A DNA stretch of 6,780 bases from Bacillota bacterium (GTDB lineage Bacteria > Bacillota > Clostridia > Christensenellales > UBA1242): assembly GCA_009787915.1 (NCBI GenBank), contig WQSK01000053.1:1-6780 (forward strand). Direction: 5' to 3'. The translations under genes and the position numbers were made by a program. Of this stretch, positions 1 to 5,589 are shown piece by piece; positions within the stretch are counted from its first letter, which is position 1; each line of letters begins with the position of its first letter. The notes under the pieces were generated by a model that was not told the DNA's origin, ran no database searches, and saw nothing but the letters and a program-made list of their open reading frames with translations.

Positions 1-70
1 CTAGCATCGTGCATCCTACTATCACCGCTGTGGCCACAGATGCGATGATTGCTTTTGTTTTTCCGTTCAT
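1..70 (-). CDS. Probable lipoprotein, N-terminal 23 codons only (runs off the left edge)
   Basis: The start codon is ATG at 70-68, preceded by GGAGGT at 80-75 with five bases between GGAGG and ATG, so the start is well supported. The visible peptide begins MNGKTKAIIASVATAVIVGC. It has a short basic N-region (two Lys), a hydrophobic stretch at about residues 8-18, and I-V-G-C at 17-20, which fits the lipobox rule with Cys20 as the lipidated residue. By family knowledge this is a signal peptidase II substrate, which would be anchored in a membrane by acyl-Cys. The mature protein is outside the window, so no function can be given. It has its own candidate promoter and a structured leader upstream, separate from the gene ending at 377. 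Alternative: an ordinary signal peptide or membrane anchor with a chance Cys. Confidence 0.72.
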   Translation of the reverse strand, partial: MNGKTKAIIASVATAVIVGCTML

Positions 71-74
71 GTAT

Positions 75-80
75 ACCTCC
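75..80 (-). promoter_or_regulatory. Shine-Dalgarno site GGAGGT of the lipoprotein gene
   Basis: A near-perfect SD lies five bases before the ATG at 70. It is one of only two strong SD sites in the window. Its GGAG is the downstream arm of the palindrome at 77-96, so the site can be hidden in RNA structure. Confidence 0.75.
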
Positions 81-96
81 AAAAAATTTTTTGGAG
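77..96 (-). promoter_or_regulatory. Perfect 20-bp palindrome sequestering the SD of the lipoprotein gene
   Basis: The sequence CTCC-A6-T6-GGAG reads the same on both strands. In minus-strand mRNA the CUCC arm (96-93) is an exact anti-SD for the GGAG arm (80-77) that serves as ribosome binding site. The stem is A-U rich in its middle and G-C closed at its base, so it could melt with temperature or be opened by a competing structure. This is inferred from sequence only. On the plus strand the same palindrome is followed by T6, resembling a terminator, but no plus-strand gene ends nearby. Confidence 0.5.
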
Positions 97-129
97 TTTT
101 TTCTTGCCTAAAAATTGGCAAGAAAAAAC
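96..129 (-). promoter_or_regulatory. Second leader hairpin, 13-bp stem with 8-nt loop
   Basis: The arms at 96-108 and 117-129 are perfectly complementary (G-T6-CTTGCC against GGCAAG-A6-C) around an 8-base loop. The hairpin abuts the SD palindrome and shares base 96 with it, so the two stems compete for that base. The A6 and U6 tracts of the two stems could also pair with each other in alternative folds. No terminator-like U tract follows directly on the minus strand. It is therefore better read as part of a leader than as a terminator. Confidence 0.5.
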
Positions 130-149
130 CCCTTTCCCCTTTCCCCTTT
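129..149. repeat. Three tandem copies of a 7-bp unit (CCCCTTT)
   Basis: Three exact head-to-tail copies of CCCCTTT (AAAGGGG on the minus strand) lie between the candidate promoter and the leader hairpins. The unit resembles the CCCCCTTT half-sites of the palindromic element at 220-364, so it may be a degenerate fragment of that element. A short tandem array in a leader could vary in copy number by slippage, but three copies is a low number. Confidence 0.6.
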
Positions 150-177
150 CGGGTCAAGTGTCAAGAGGCACGTGTTT

Positions 178-207
178 AGTATCACATATTTGTGGGGTGG
201 GTGTCAA
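178..207 (-). promoter_or_regulatory. Candidate sigma70-type promoter for the lipoprotein gene
   Basis: A perfect -35 TTGACA (207-202) is followed after 18 bases by GATACT (183-178), which is preceded by TGT, an extended -10 arrangement (TGnGATACT). Transcription would start near 171 and give a leader of about 100 nt that contains the 7-bp repeats, both hairpins and the SD. The -10 matches consensus at only four of six positions. The element was judged by eye. Confidence 0.42.
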
Positions 208-219
208 GAACGAGTTTCT

Positions 220-364
220 AAAAACCCCCGTCGCTTCGCGCCACCCCCTTTAAGAAAGGGGGAATTTTCACCCGAACCCATTCCCCCTTTTGTAAAGGGG
301 GTGCCCGTTAGGGCGGGGGTTTTTCAAAGGGGGTGGATGCCGATAGGCAGACGGGGGGGTTTTA
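220..364. repeat. REP/MITE-like palindromic repeat element
   Basis: The ends are imperfect inverted repeats. The left end (about 220-251) and the reverse complement of the right end (about 326-364) both read A4-C(5-7)-GTC, a small hairpin, then CCACCCCCTTT or TCCACCCCCTTT. The end hairpins are CGC-TTC-GCG on the left and TGCC-GATA-GGCA on the right. Inside are two 8-bp stems with 3-base loops, CCCCCTTT/AAAGGGGG at 244-262 and 283-301, and a 4-bp stem GCCC/GGGC at 303-314. No transposase is encoded, so it would have to be moved in trans if it is mobile. Read on the minus strand it ends in GGGGGTTTTT, so the folded element could also terminate transcripts coming from the gene that stops at 377. 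Apart from this and the leader features, nothing else is seen in the noncoding stretch 71-376. Confidence 0.6.
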
Positions 365-369
365 AAACC
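358..369. repeat. 12-bp perfect palindrome GGTTTTAAAACC
   Basis: This self-complementary dodecamer sits between the stop codon at 377 and the repeat element, overlapping the element's outer edge. It is too A/T-rich and short to call a terminator on its own. It may be part of the element boundary. Confidence 0.3.
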
Positions 370-376
370 AAAAACC

Positions 377-1072
377 TTATTCTTCCCCGACGGCTTTTTT
401 CATGAATTCTTTGATTTGGTCTTTGATTGTGTCCTCTTGTTTTTTAAAGTGCTCTCCCGTGCTGATTGGGACGTATTTTACGGTGAAGTCTTTGCTGACC
501 TCGAGGCGGTTGATTTTCATTTGGTTTTCCAACGCAACAATTCGGATTGCGGGCGAGATAAAAACCTTTTGCCGAGGGGTCATTGCCGCGATGTATTCGT
601 TTGTGAGTTTGAATTTTTTTACTCCGCCCTCTAAATCCATTGCCGCGTGAAAAGTTGCGGCATGAAAAGCGGTCACCAATTCAATCAAAATCGCCTCGCA
701 GATTTGGATGTATTTGGCTTTTTCACGCTCGTCAACAACAAGGGCTACGTGGCGTGTTTTTTCGCCTAGAAACTCTTTGATAATCGCATCCAACCCGTCG
801 TCGCCGATTGCGCGGTTTGCGCGCGTGGACATTTCCATGAGCAACTTTGCAGGGTCGGTAATCGCCAAATCGGTTGAAACCTCGTCATACAGTTTTTGAA
901 CCATGAGTTTTAGTTTCTCGACCTCTTTTTGGACTTCGTCGTAAAAATAAAGACTTGCATAAACATAGCCCTTGCACATTGGGTCGTCGAGTTCCACGCC
1001 GTTGAACACGATAGAATAGTCCTCTTTGATTTTGAGGACTTCGTTGAATTTTGCGGCGACCTTATAGTTCAT
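377..1072 (-). CDS. Hypothetical soluble protein, 231 aa, no recognised family
   Basis: I do not recognise the family. The protein has no signal peptide or membrane segment and is rich in Lys and Glu, so it is probably cytoplasmic. Helical, heptad-like stretches are likely at about residues 43-66 and 207-228. Residues 136-144 are a tandem pentapeptide (FHAAT, then FHAAM). I chose ATG 1072 over the in-frame TTG at 1108. The TTG lies inside the preceding gene, whereas the ATG follows that gene's stop by 13 bases and has TATACT ending exactly 6 bases upstream, as in three other genes of this window. No SD is visible for either start. The gene follows lemA and the bitopic membrane protein in the same direction, which suggests a shared process, but its function is unknown. 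It ends in TAA, followed by the repeat element. Confidence 0.85.
   Translation of the reverse strand: MNYKVAAKFNEVLKIKEDYSIVFNGVELDDPMCKGYVYASLYFYDEVQKEVEKLKLMVQKLYDEVSTDLAITDPAKLLMEMSTRANRAIGDDGLDAIIKEFLGEKTRHVALVVDEREKAKYIQICEAILIELVTAFHAATFHAAMDLEGGVKKFKLTNEYIAAMTPRQKVFISPAIRIVALENQMKINRLEVSKDFTVKYVPISTGEHFKKQEDTIKDQIKEFMKKAVGEE
641..667 (-). repeat. Imperfect 15-nt in-frame tandem duplication
   Basis: Codons 136-144 of the 231-aa protein encode F-H-A-A-T followed by F-H-A-A. The underlying DNA repeats GC(G/A)TGAAAAG with a 15-base period and a few silent differences, so it is an older or convergent duplication. It adds five residues without breaking the frame. Confidence 0.5.
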
Positions 1073-1078
1073 GCTTAT

Positions 1079-1108
1079 AGTATAGTTATTCTTGTTGCAT
1101 TTTAGCAA
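1079..1108 (-). promoter_or_regulatory. Candidate promoter giving a leaderless mRNA for the 231-aa gene
   Basis: TTGCTA (1108-1103), an 18-base spacer and TATACT (1084-1079) are followed by 6 bases and then ATG at 1072. A start site 7 bases after the -10 would coincide with the A of ATG. The -35 lies in the 3' end of the upstream gene. Overlapping TATAAG 3' of the -10 is a weaker alternative. Confidence 0.42.
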
Positions 1109-2087
1109 CTGGTTTTTTTACAGGCTCGGAATCTGGGGTTTCGGCAGTTGCTTTTTTTGGTGTAGCGCGCTTTGTTGGTGCCTTGACACTGGCGGTTGAC
1201 TTTGGTTTTGCAGCGGCTGTGCGTGATTGTTTTTTTTGGGGTTCAGGTTTGGTTTCAGGGTGGAGCCACTTTTTGTCAATTACGATAAACACGATACACA
1301 AGAACAATGTGAGGATAAACCACCCTACCCAAACACCGACCATTGGACCCACAAGTGATTCACGCACCATGTGGTCATGGAGTTCCTGCGCCGTCATGTT
1401 GTGGAGGATGACACTGTTGTCAGCCCAAGGTTCGCCGTCAAAGTTCACAAACGTTGAAAACGTAGCCCCCACGGGGATAGCAAAAACCGAGTACCTAATT
1501 GGACGGCGTCCTGCGACGCTTTCGGAAAAAGATGGGCGGAATTCGAGGTTGCGACCTTGGTTTGTGAGATTTACAGAACCCGTTAGGTTGTGCACCGTGC
1601 GTGCGTGCTCTGTCAAAACCGAGCGGTTAATAACTTCGTCGTCGCGGAGGTCCAAATGCTCTCCTGTCCAAAGTGCGGTGCTTGGGAAACTTATTTGCCC
1701 GAAATAAACATTGCCTTCAGGACGGCGCAAGACTTGGCTTTCAAATTGCCATTCGCTGTCCTCACCGCGTTGAACGAGGACTTCACGAACCAGTCGTATA
1801 TGAACAAAAGCACCATGCAGACCAAGCGCGTCATAAGCGTTGTACGCAGAACCCTGAGCCGTTATTGTGCCAGTAACAAAGGCTTCCCCCGCCAATGTGT
1901 CATGTAAGAAACGAACCATTGCATCGTCGTTATCAACAAGAGCCGCACGGGTATAGCGTGAGAGCCTTGCGTCATGTCGGTCCATAACCATGAAAGTAAA
2001 ACCTACGGCTGCTGCAAGGGTCACCAAAACAATAATCACACAGATTTTTATTTCAAGTTTTGTTATCCGAATTCTTCGACGTGCCAT
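1086..2087 (-). CDS. Bitopic membrane protein with large extracytoplasmic domain and basic Lys/Pro/Ala-rich tail (LemA partner)
   Basis: This 333-aa protein starts with a basic stretch (ARRRIR), then a membrane segment at about 14-35. A soluble region follows (36-245), then a second membrane segment at about 246-270. The cytoplasmic tail (277-333) is low-complexity and rich in Lys, Pro, Ala and Thr. The positive-inside rule puts both ends in the cytoplasm and the 210-residue domain outside. Early in that domain a G-x-V-x-G pattern (about 67-73) and a D-A-L-G-L...IRLVREV stretch (86-103) faintly recall TMEM43-type domains. I treat that as a hint only. The ATG at 2087 follows the lemA stop with a 3-base gap and only a weak GGGA upstream, so translation is probably coupled to lemA. 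The stop is TAA at 1088-1086. The basic tail could bind nucleic acid, acidic lipids or a partner protein. Confidence 0.85.
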   Translation of the reverse strand: MARRRIRITKLEIKICVIIVLVTLAAAVGFTFMVMDRHDARLSRYTRAALVDNDDAMVRFLHDTLAGEAFVTGTITAQGSAYNAYDALGLHGAFVHIRLVREVLVQRGEDSEWQFESQVLRRPEGNVYFGQISFPSTALWTGEHLDLRDDEVINRSVLTEHARTVHNLTGSVNLTNQGRNLEFRPSFSESVAGRRPIRYSVFAIPVGATFSTFVNFDGEPWADNSVILHNMTAQELHDHMVRESLVGPMVGVWVGWFILTLFLCIVFIVIDKKWLHPETKPEPQKKQSRTAAAKPKSTASVKAPTKRATPKKATAETPDSEPVKKPVAKMQQE

Positions 2088-2090
2088 ATG

Positions 2091-2657
2091 TTAATTCCCG
2101 AAAAGATTGCCATGGTTCAAAACAACAAGTTGCGGCGCAGGACGTTGTTGAAAGTCATATCTTGTTTGACCAGCGATACTTAAAAGCATTGAGTTTGGAA
2201 ACCTGCGAAAGTGTGTATTATAGCGCATAATGGCTTGGTTAAAATCTTGGTGTGCGGAATGAACTTGGTTAGCAGATGCTACGATTGTTATAGACAAAGT
2301 GTCCCATGCCGCGACATCAACAATGTTTGGGAGTGCCGCGATGACATTAAGTGATGGACCCAAGTCATAACCCCCTGCTGCCATAGCGGCAGTCAGCATT
2401 TCAATCGCGGCCTCGAACTGTGCTTGGTGAACGCCTGTGTAATTTTCAAGGGTTTGCACAAGTTGGTGAAGTTGCAAATCACGGGTGTTCATACGGCTTG
2501 TAATATTTACGTCGGCTTCGCGGACGCGTTCTTCCAAAGAAATGGCACGGTTGTTCACTCCGATACCCCAGAATAAAAACACAAGGATAATCCCGACGAT
2601 TACCCCGCCCGTGATTAAACTGGTTTTAATGCATCGTTTTTTTGTTTGCTCTGTCAT
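2091..2657 (-). CDS. lemA: LemA-family membrane protein
   Basis: At 188 aa this matches the usual LemA length. A short basic cytoplasmic N-terminus (KKRCIK) precedes one membrane segment at about 12-31. A helical extracytoplasmic domain follows. LemA hallmarks visible are N-N-R-A-I-S-L-E-E-R (35-44), the paired helices at 60-95, and the C-terminal block H-Q-D-F-N-Q-A-I-M-R-Y-N-T (136-148) followed by F-P-N-S-M-L (153-158), which corresponds to the family's F-Y-N-x-A-V-x-x-Y-N ... F-P pattern. The usual L-x-x-E-L-x-x-x-E-N stretch is degenerate here, so it is a divergent member. The family's biochemical role is not settled; it is generally an envelope protein found beside other membrane proteins. 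The ATG at 2657 is preceded by a -10-like TAATAT ending 6 bases upstream. No SD is visible. The next gene follows 3 bases after the TAA stop. Confidence 0.8.
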   Translation of the reverse strand: MTEQTKKRCIKTSLITGGVIVGIILVFLFWGIGVNNRAISLEERVREADVNITSRMNTRDLQLHQLVQTLENYTGVHQAQFEAAIEMLTAAMAAGGYDLGPSLNVIAALPNIVDVAAWDTLSITIVASANQVHSAHQDFNQAIMRYNTHFRRFPNSMLLSIAGQTRYDFQQRPAPQLVVLNHGNLFGN

Positions 2658-2663
2658 GTATTT

Positions 2664-2692
2664 ATATTACTATGTTTTTTAAACTTTTGCAA
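2664..2692 (-). promoter_or_regulatory. Candidate promoter giving a leaderless lemA mRNA
   Basis: TTGCAA (2692-2687), 17 bases, then TAATAT (2669-2664), 6 bases, then ATG at 2657. The -35 overlaps the 3' end of the upstream MBL gene. The -10 is weak (four of six), and an overlapping TATAAA at 2666-2661 matches better but leaves only 3 bases to the ATG. This is the least certain of the four leaderless candidates. Confidence 0.35.
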
Positions 2693-3335
2693 GACTTATT
2701 TCTTCGCCGACTTTTGGTACGACAAAATTGATTCCGTTATCTTTAAGAATTTTTTGCTCGGAACCAATATCTACGGGGCAAAGTAGTTTTTCTTGGTGCA
2801 CCACAACCAAGAGTTTCGCACCGACGTCTTTTGTATAAAGTGCCAACGGAAACGCGGTAAATGTTACCCCATGTGAAGTAATAGGCGCAACAAGAATATC
2901 GGCTTTGTAATCGTTGTTGAAACACATAGAATCGCCCGTGAAATATACGCGGTTTTTTCCGTCGTCCATGATGAAACCGATGTTTTCCAAAATCTCGGCA
3001 CCTGTTTTCATAAGTGGGATAAAACCGTGGACGGCTTTTGTGACTTCAATTGTTATGTCGCCGACCTTGAATTTACCGCCCGCTTTGACAATGTTTATTT
3101 TTGAAGTTGGATTGTGCAAAACCACTTCGGCACTTGAATAAATCGGTTTACCAATTTTGGCCAAGGCCTCAGGGTTAAAGTGGTCGCCATGTCGGTGAGA
3201 AACCAAAATTGCATCCGCCTTTTTCCATTCGGGTAAAAACTTTTCGTCGTAATCAATCATGCCTGGGTCAATCAAAATCTTGGTCTTGCCCGAGGTTACA
3301 AGAATGCAACTTTGTGGGAACTTTTTTATTGTCAT
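2679..3335 (-). CDS. UlaG-like metallo-beta-lactamase-fold hydrolase
   Basis: This compact MBL-fold protein of 218 aa resembles the UlaG/COG2220 group of Zn- or Mn-dependent hydrolases. Visible metal ligands, numbered from ATG 3335, are His47, His49, Asp51 and His52 in H-R-H-G-D-H, then His103 in A-V-H-G, Asp135 in F-T-G-D-S and His180 in V-V-V-H-Q. All seven expected ligands are present, so it should be catalytically active in the cytoplasm. The short length and the N-terminal I-L-I-D-P-G strand are typical of the group. Members act on lactones, phosphoesters and other substrates, so the substrate cannot be deduced. The in-frame TTG at 3341 overlaps the upstream stop (TTGA), but ATG 3335 is preferred because an extended TATAAT ends exactly 6 bases before it. 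The stop is TAA at 2681-2679. Confidence 0.87.
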   Translation of the reverse strand: MTIKKFPQSCILVTSGKTKILIDPGMIDYDEKFLPEWKKADAILVSHRHGDHFNPEALAKIGKPIYSSAEVVLHNPTSKINIVKAGGKFKVGDITIEVTKAVHGFIPLMKTGAEILENIGFIMDDGKNRVYFTGDSMCFNNDYKADILVAPITSHGVTFTAFPLALYTKDVGAKLLVVVHQEKLLCPVDIGSEQKILKDNGINFVVPKVGEEISLAKV

Positions 3336-3337
3336 GG

Positions 3338-3946
3338 TCAAATTATATCATACCCCTCGGTTTTAAGCAACTTATATTTGCCGTCCAAAAACTCTATCTC
3401 CGCAAAAGCAACATCTCCGATTTTACGAATTTTTCGTTCATATTTTAGTACACTCCAAAAGAAACTCTTGATAACACCGCCGTGTGCGACAATTGCAATC
3501 GTGTTAAGATTTTTGCTCTTGGAAACAATTGTTTTGAACACACTTGTAACGCGTTTGTCCAAATCGTCGGGCGTTTCTCCGCCTGGCATACAGACCCTGT
3601 CGTAATAACTTGCCTCTTTTTCTTTTGGGTCTTTGAAAAGATATGCAAAAAGTTCCTCCGCCAAACTTTTCTCAACACCCGATAGGTACCCATAGCGGTT
3701 TGTTTCGTGCAAGTCAAAAACTTTTTCCAACGGGACTCTTGTGTTTACATTTAGGATTTCTGCGGTTTTATAGGCGCGACGCAAAGGGCTTGTGTAAAAC
3801 TTTTCGATTCCAAAAGTTTCAAAAATAGGACGTGCAACCGTGGCTTGTTTGACCCCGCCCTTGGATATGTCCCAATCTGCGACACCACCGTTGCAATTAT
3901 TTAAATCGTCCTCCGACTCGCCATGCCTTATGAGATAAATCTTCAT
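3338..3946 (-). CDS. Histidine phosphatase superfamily protein (phosphoglycerate mutase-like)
   Basis: This 202-aa protein has the full signature of branch-1 histidine phosphatases. The N-terminal L-I-R-H-G-E carries Arg7 and the phospho-accepting His8. S-P-L-R-R-A-Y-K-T-A (53-62) has the second phosphate-binding Arg (Arg56). L-H-E (79-81) supplies the probable general acid Glu81, P-G-G-E-T is at 121-125, and V-A-H-G-G (153-157) has the second catalytic His155. The family forms a phospho-His intermediate and removes or moves phosphate on small metabolites. The length fits a cytosolic CobC/GpmB-type phosphatase, but which substrate is used is open. Its ATG overlaps the TGA of the MBL-HAD gene (ATGA), with GGGGGTGA just upstream acting as SD, so the two are translationally coupled and probably work together. 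Confidence 0.9.
   Translation of the reverse strand: MKIYLIRHGESEDDLNNCNGGVADWDISKGGVKQATVARPIFETFGIEKFYTSPLRRAYKTAEILNVNTRVPLEKVFDLHETNRYGYLSGVEKSLAEELFAYLFKDPKEKEASYYDRVCMPGGETPDDLDKRVTSVFKTIVSKSKNLNTIAIVAHGGVIKSFFWSVLKYERKIRKIGDVAFAEIEFLDGKYKLLKTEGYDII
3342..3370 (-). promoter_or_regulatory. Strong candidate promoter giving a leaderless UlaG-like mRNA
   Basis: TTGCTT (3370-3365), a 17-base spacer ending in TGA, and a perfect TATAAT (3347-3342) form an extended -10 promoter. Six bases (TTGACC) then separate it from ATG 3335. Transcription would start at or next to the A of the ATG. The promoter lies inside the last codons of the histidine phosphatase gene. GAGGGG further upstream is too far from the ATG to act as a usual SD. 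Confidence 0.6.
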
Positions 3947-5583
3947 CCTGTCACCCCCATTGCCCAGTCAAGTATTTTGTTCGCACCGTTTTGGTCGACG
4001 TGAGGAGCGATGAAAGAAGTCTTTCCCTTTGAAGAAACCAAACGTTTTAAGTCCTCCGTACCATTTTCCAAGGTTGCCCCATAGTTGCACATCTCGATAT
4101 AAGACCAGTCCCCTGTGCTGTCGCCGACACCGAGGGCCTCACTCGGGTCGATTCCCAACTTTTTCAGGATTGCAATTGCGCCCTCTTTTTTGGATATGCC
4201 TTTTGCCGTTATAATCCCAAATTGTAGGGGCAACGCAATTGGGTGAACTCCCCATGTCAAAATCAAGTCGGAACCCAGAGAATTAAAAAACTGGGTGAAC
4301 TCGGTTTTTTCTTTTTCGCCGTTTACAACAGGCATAATTTTTGTGATTTCGTCATCCAAAGAAACAAGGTCCGAAACAATCTTGGGTTCGGCTTGTAAAA
4401 TATGGGTATGTTGTGGCGTGATATCGTTAATTTGGCTTTTTTGGATTATATAATTCTCGGTTGTATAGACTTCGGTATAAACACCTTTTTTCAAACACGC
4501 CGAGATTACGAATTTCGCCTGTTTCGGGTCGATGATGTGCTTTTTGATGATGTCGTTTTTGGTTGGGTCGATTAGGACTCCGCCCCCGTCCGTGATGTGA
4601 GGGTTACTTAAGCCTACATCATTAATAATTCCCTGAATCGCAAAGTGAGGTTTTGCGGTACACAAAATTATTTTGATGCCCCTTTGGGTGACCTCGCGCA
4701 TTTTTGCGATGACTTCGGGGTGCGGGTCGGGTGAATTAAAGCCGTTTTTCTCGCCGACGATTACGCCGTCGATGTCCAAAACGATTGCGCGGATTCTGCC
4801 CAGTTCAATCACATCCAAATCATTTGGCACAAAGATATTTCCCGTGAAAGCCTGTTTTGCTTCATTCGTATATTTGGCGGTGTCGCGGTTATCTTTGGTG
4901 TGCCAGAGGACGAGGTTTTTGGCATTAATCTCTTTGGCGGTTTGGGCGGCTTCGAGAACAGTGCAATGCCCTTTCGGATGAGGGTTATATAATTGCTTTT
5001 CGCTCTCAAGACAAAAGGCTTCGTGCAACAACCATGTACAGTCTTTGAACCTTGGAAACAAGGGTTTTCGCAAAGGGTCGTCGCCTACGAACACCAAAAA
5101 GTTGTCATTCATGCTGAACCCAAATTGTTTGTCTTTTTCGGATTTGACGTCAAAGAACTTTAACGACATGCCGCAGATGTCGATTTCAGACCCGTTTTTG
5201 ACCTCAACAAAGTTTATACCCTTTGTCGTGTCGTAATCGGTCTTGCCAAAAACCACCTCTCTGAACATCGTTAGGGCGCGGATGCCTTCTTTCATCGCAT
5301 AAATGTTACAGTCACCTTTGTATTTGCCTTCGCGGCGCAAGATAAAGATTTGGCGCATGACCCAAACCATTCCCATAATATGGTCGATGTGGTTGTGCGA
5401 CAAAAATATGTCACGGATGTTTTCAATGGCGATTCCCGCGTTTTTAAGTTGGGCGTTGATTTGGTTGCCTCCGCCCGCGTCAACAAGAAAAAACTTGCCT
5501 TTGTTTTCAATACAAAAGCAAGTATTGTAAATCTTCAAAGCCCCTGCGTTACCAGTACCCAAAACGTGGAGTTTTAAACTCAT
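3943..5583 (-). CDS. Bifunctional protein: RNase Z-like MBL domain fused to Cof-type HAD phosphatase
   Basis: The 546-aa product has two enzyme domains. Residues 1-260 are an MBL fold of the RNase Z/COG1234 type: L-G-T-G-N-A-G at 8-14, the metal motif S-H-N-H-I-D-H (His63, His65, Asp67, His68), V-G-D-D (Asp168), L-L-H-E-A-F (His187), G-H-C-T (205-208) and L-W-H-T (His228). The His usually found just before the G-F/G-Y strand (about 145-153) is absent. Residues 264-546 are a HAD-IIB (Cof) phosphatase: D270-x-D272 nucleophile and acid in L-D-I-D-G-V, T309 in C-T-A-K, Lys461 in K-G-I-S-K-K-E-G-A, and Asp488/Asp492 in G-V-G-D-S-T-G-D. A phosphodiesterase step followed by phosphomonoester removal in one chain is a plausible inference. 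Mature tRNA processing is less likely given the fusion. The ATG at 5583 has a -10 box 6 bases upstream. The stop overlaps the phosphatase start. Confidence 0.88.
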   Translation of the reverse strand: MSLKLHVLGTGNAGALKIYNTCFCIENKGKFFLVDAGGGNQINAQLKNAGIAIENIRDIFLSHNHIDHIMGMVWVMRQIFILRREGKYKGDCNIYAMKEGIRALTMFREVVFGKTDYDTTKGINFVEVKNGSEIDICGMSLKFFDVKSEKDKQFGFSMNDNFLVFVGDDPLRKPLFPRFKDCTWLLHEAFCLESEKQLYNPHPKGHCTVLEAAQTAKEINAKNLVLWHTKDNRDTAKYTNEAKQAFTGNIFVPNDLDVIELGRIRAIVLDIDGVIVGEKNGFNSPDPHPEVIAKMREVTQRGIKIILCTAKPHFAIQGIINDVGLSNPHITDGGGVLIDPTKNDIIKKHIIDPKQAKFVISACLKKGVYTEVYTTENYIIQKSQINDITPQHTHILQAEPKIVSDLVSLDDEITKIMPVVNGEKEKTEFTQFFNSLGSDLILTWGVHPIALPLQFGIITAKGISKKEGAIAILKKLGIDPSEALGVGDSTGDWSYIEMCNYGATLENGTEDLKRLVSSKGKTSFIAPHVDQNGANKILDWAMGVTG

Positions 5584-5589
5584 GCAAAA

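Noticed and set aside
77..102. Intrinsic terminator on the plus strand (palindrome followed by T6)
   Set aside because: No plus-strand gene precedes it, the stem is mostly A-T, and the same palindrome is better explained as a leader structure for the minus-strand gene.
220..364. CRISPR-like array from the repeated CCCCCTTT/AAAGGGGG units
   Set aside because: The units are 8-base inverted half-sites at irregular spacing with no uniform spacers and no cas gene nearby.
115..405. Plus-strand 96-aa open frame over the repeat element
   Set aside because: It is a translation of the palindromic C/G-rich repeat and the leader hairpin, has no SD, and its low-complexity Pro/Arg/Gly peptide resembles no protein.
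1073..1108. TTG start at 1108 for the 231-aa gene
   Set aside because: It would extend the protein by 12 residues through the preceding gene and the candidate promoter, without an SD; ATG 1072 is better placed.
1183..1707. Plus-strand 174-aa open frame antisense to the bitopic membrane protein
   Set aside because: The opposite strand encodes a coherent protein with two membrane segments in an operon, while this frame has no SD and no recognisable domain. It is a shadow frame.
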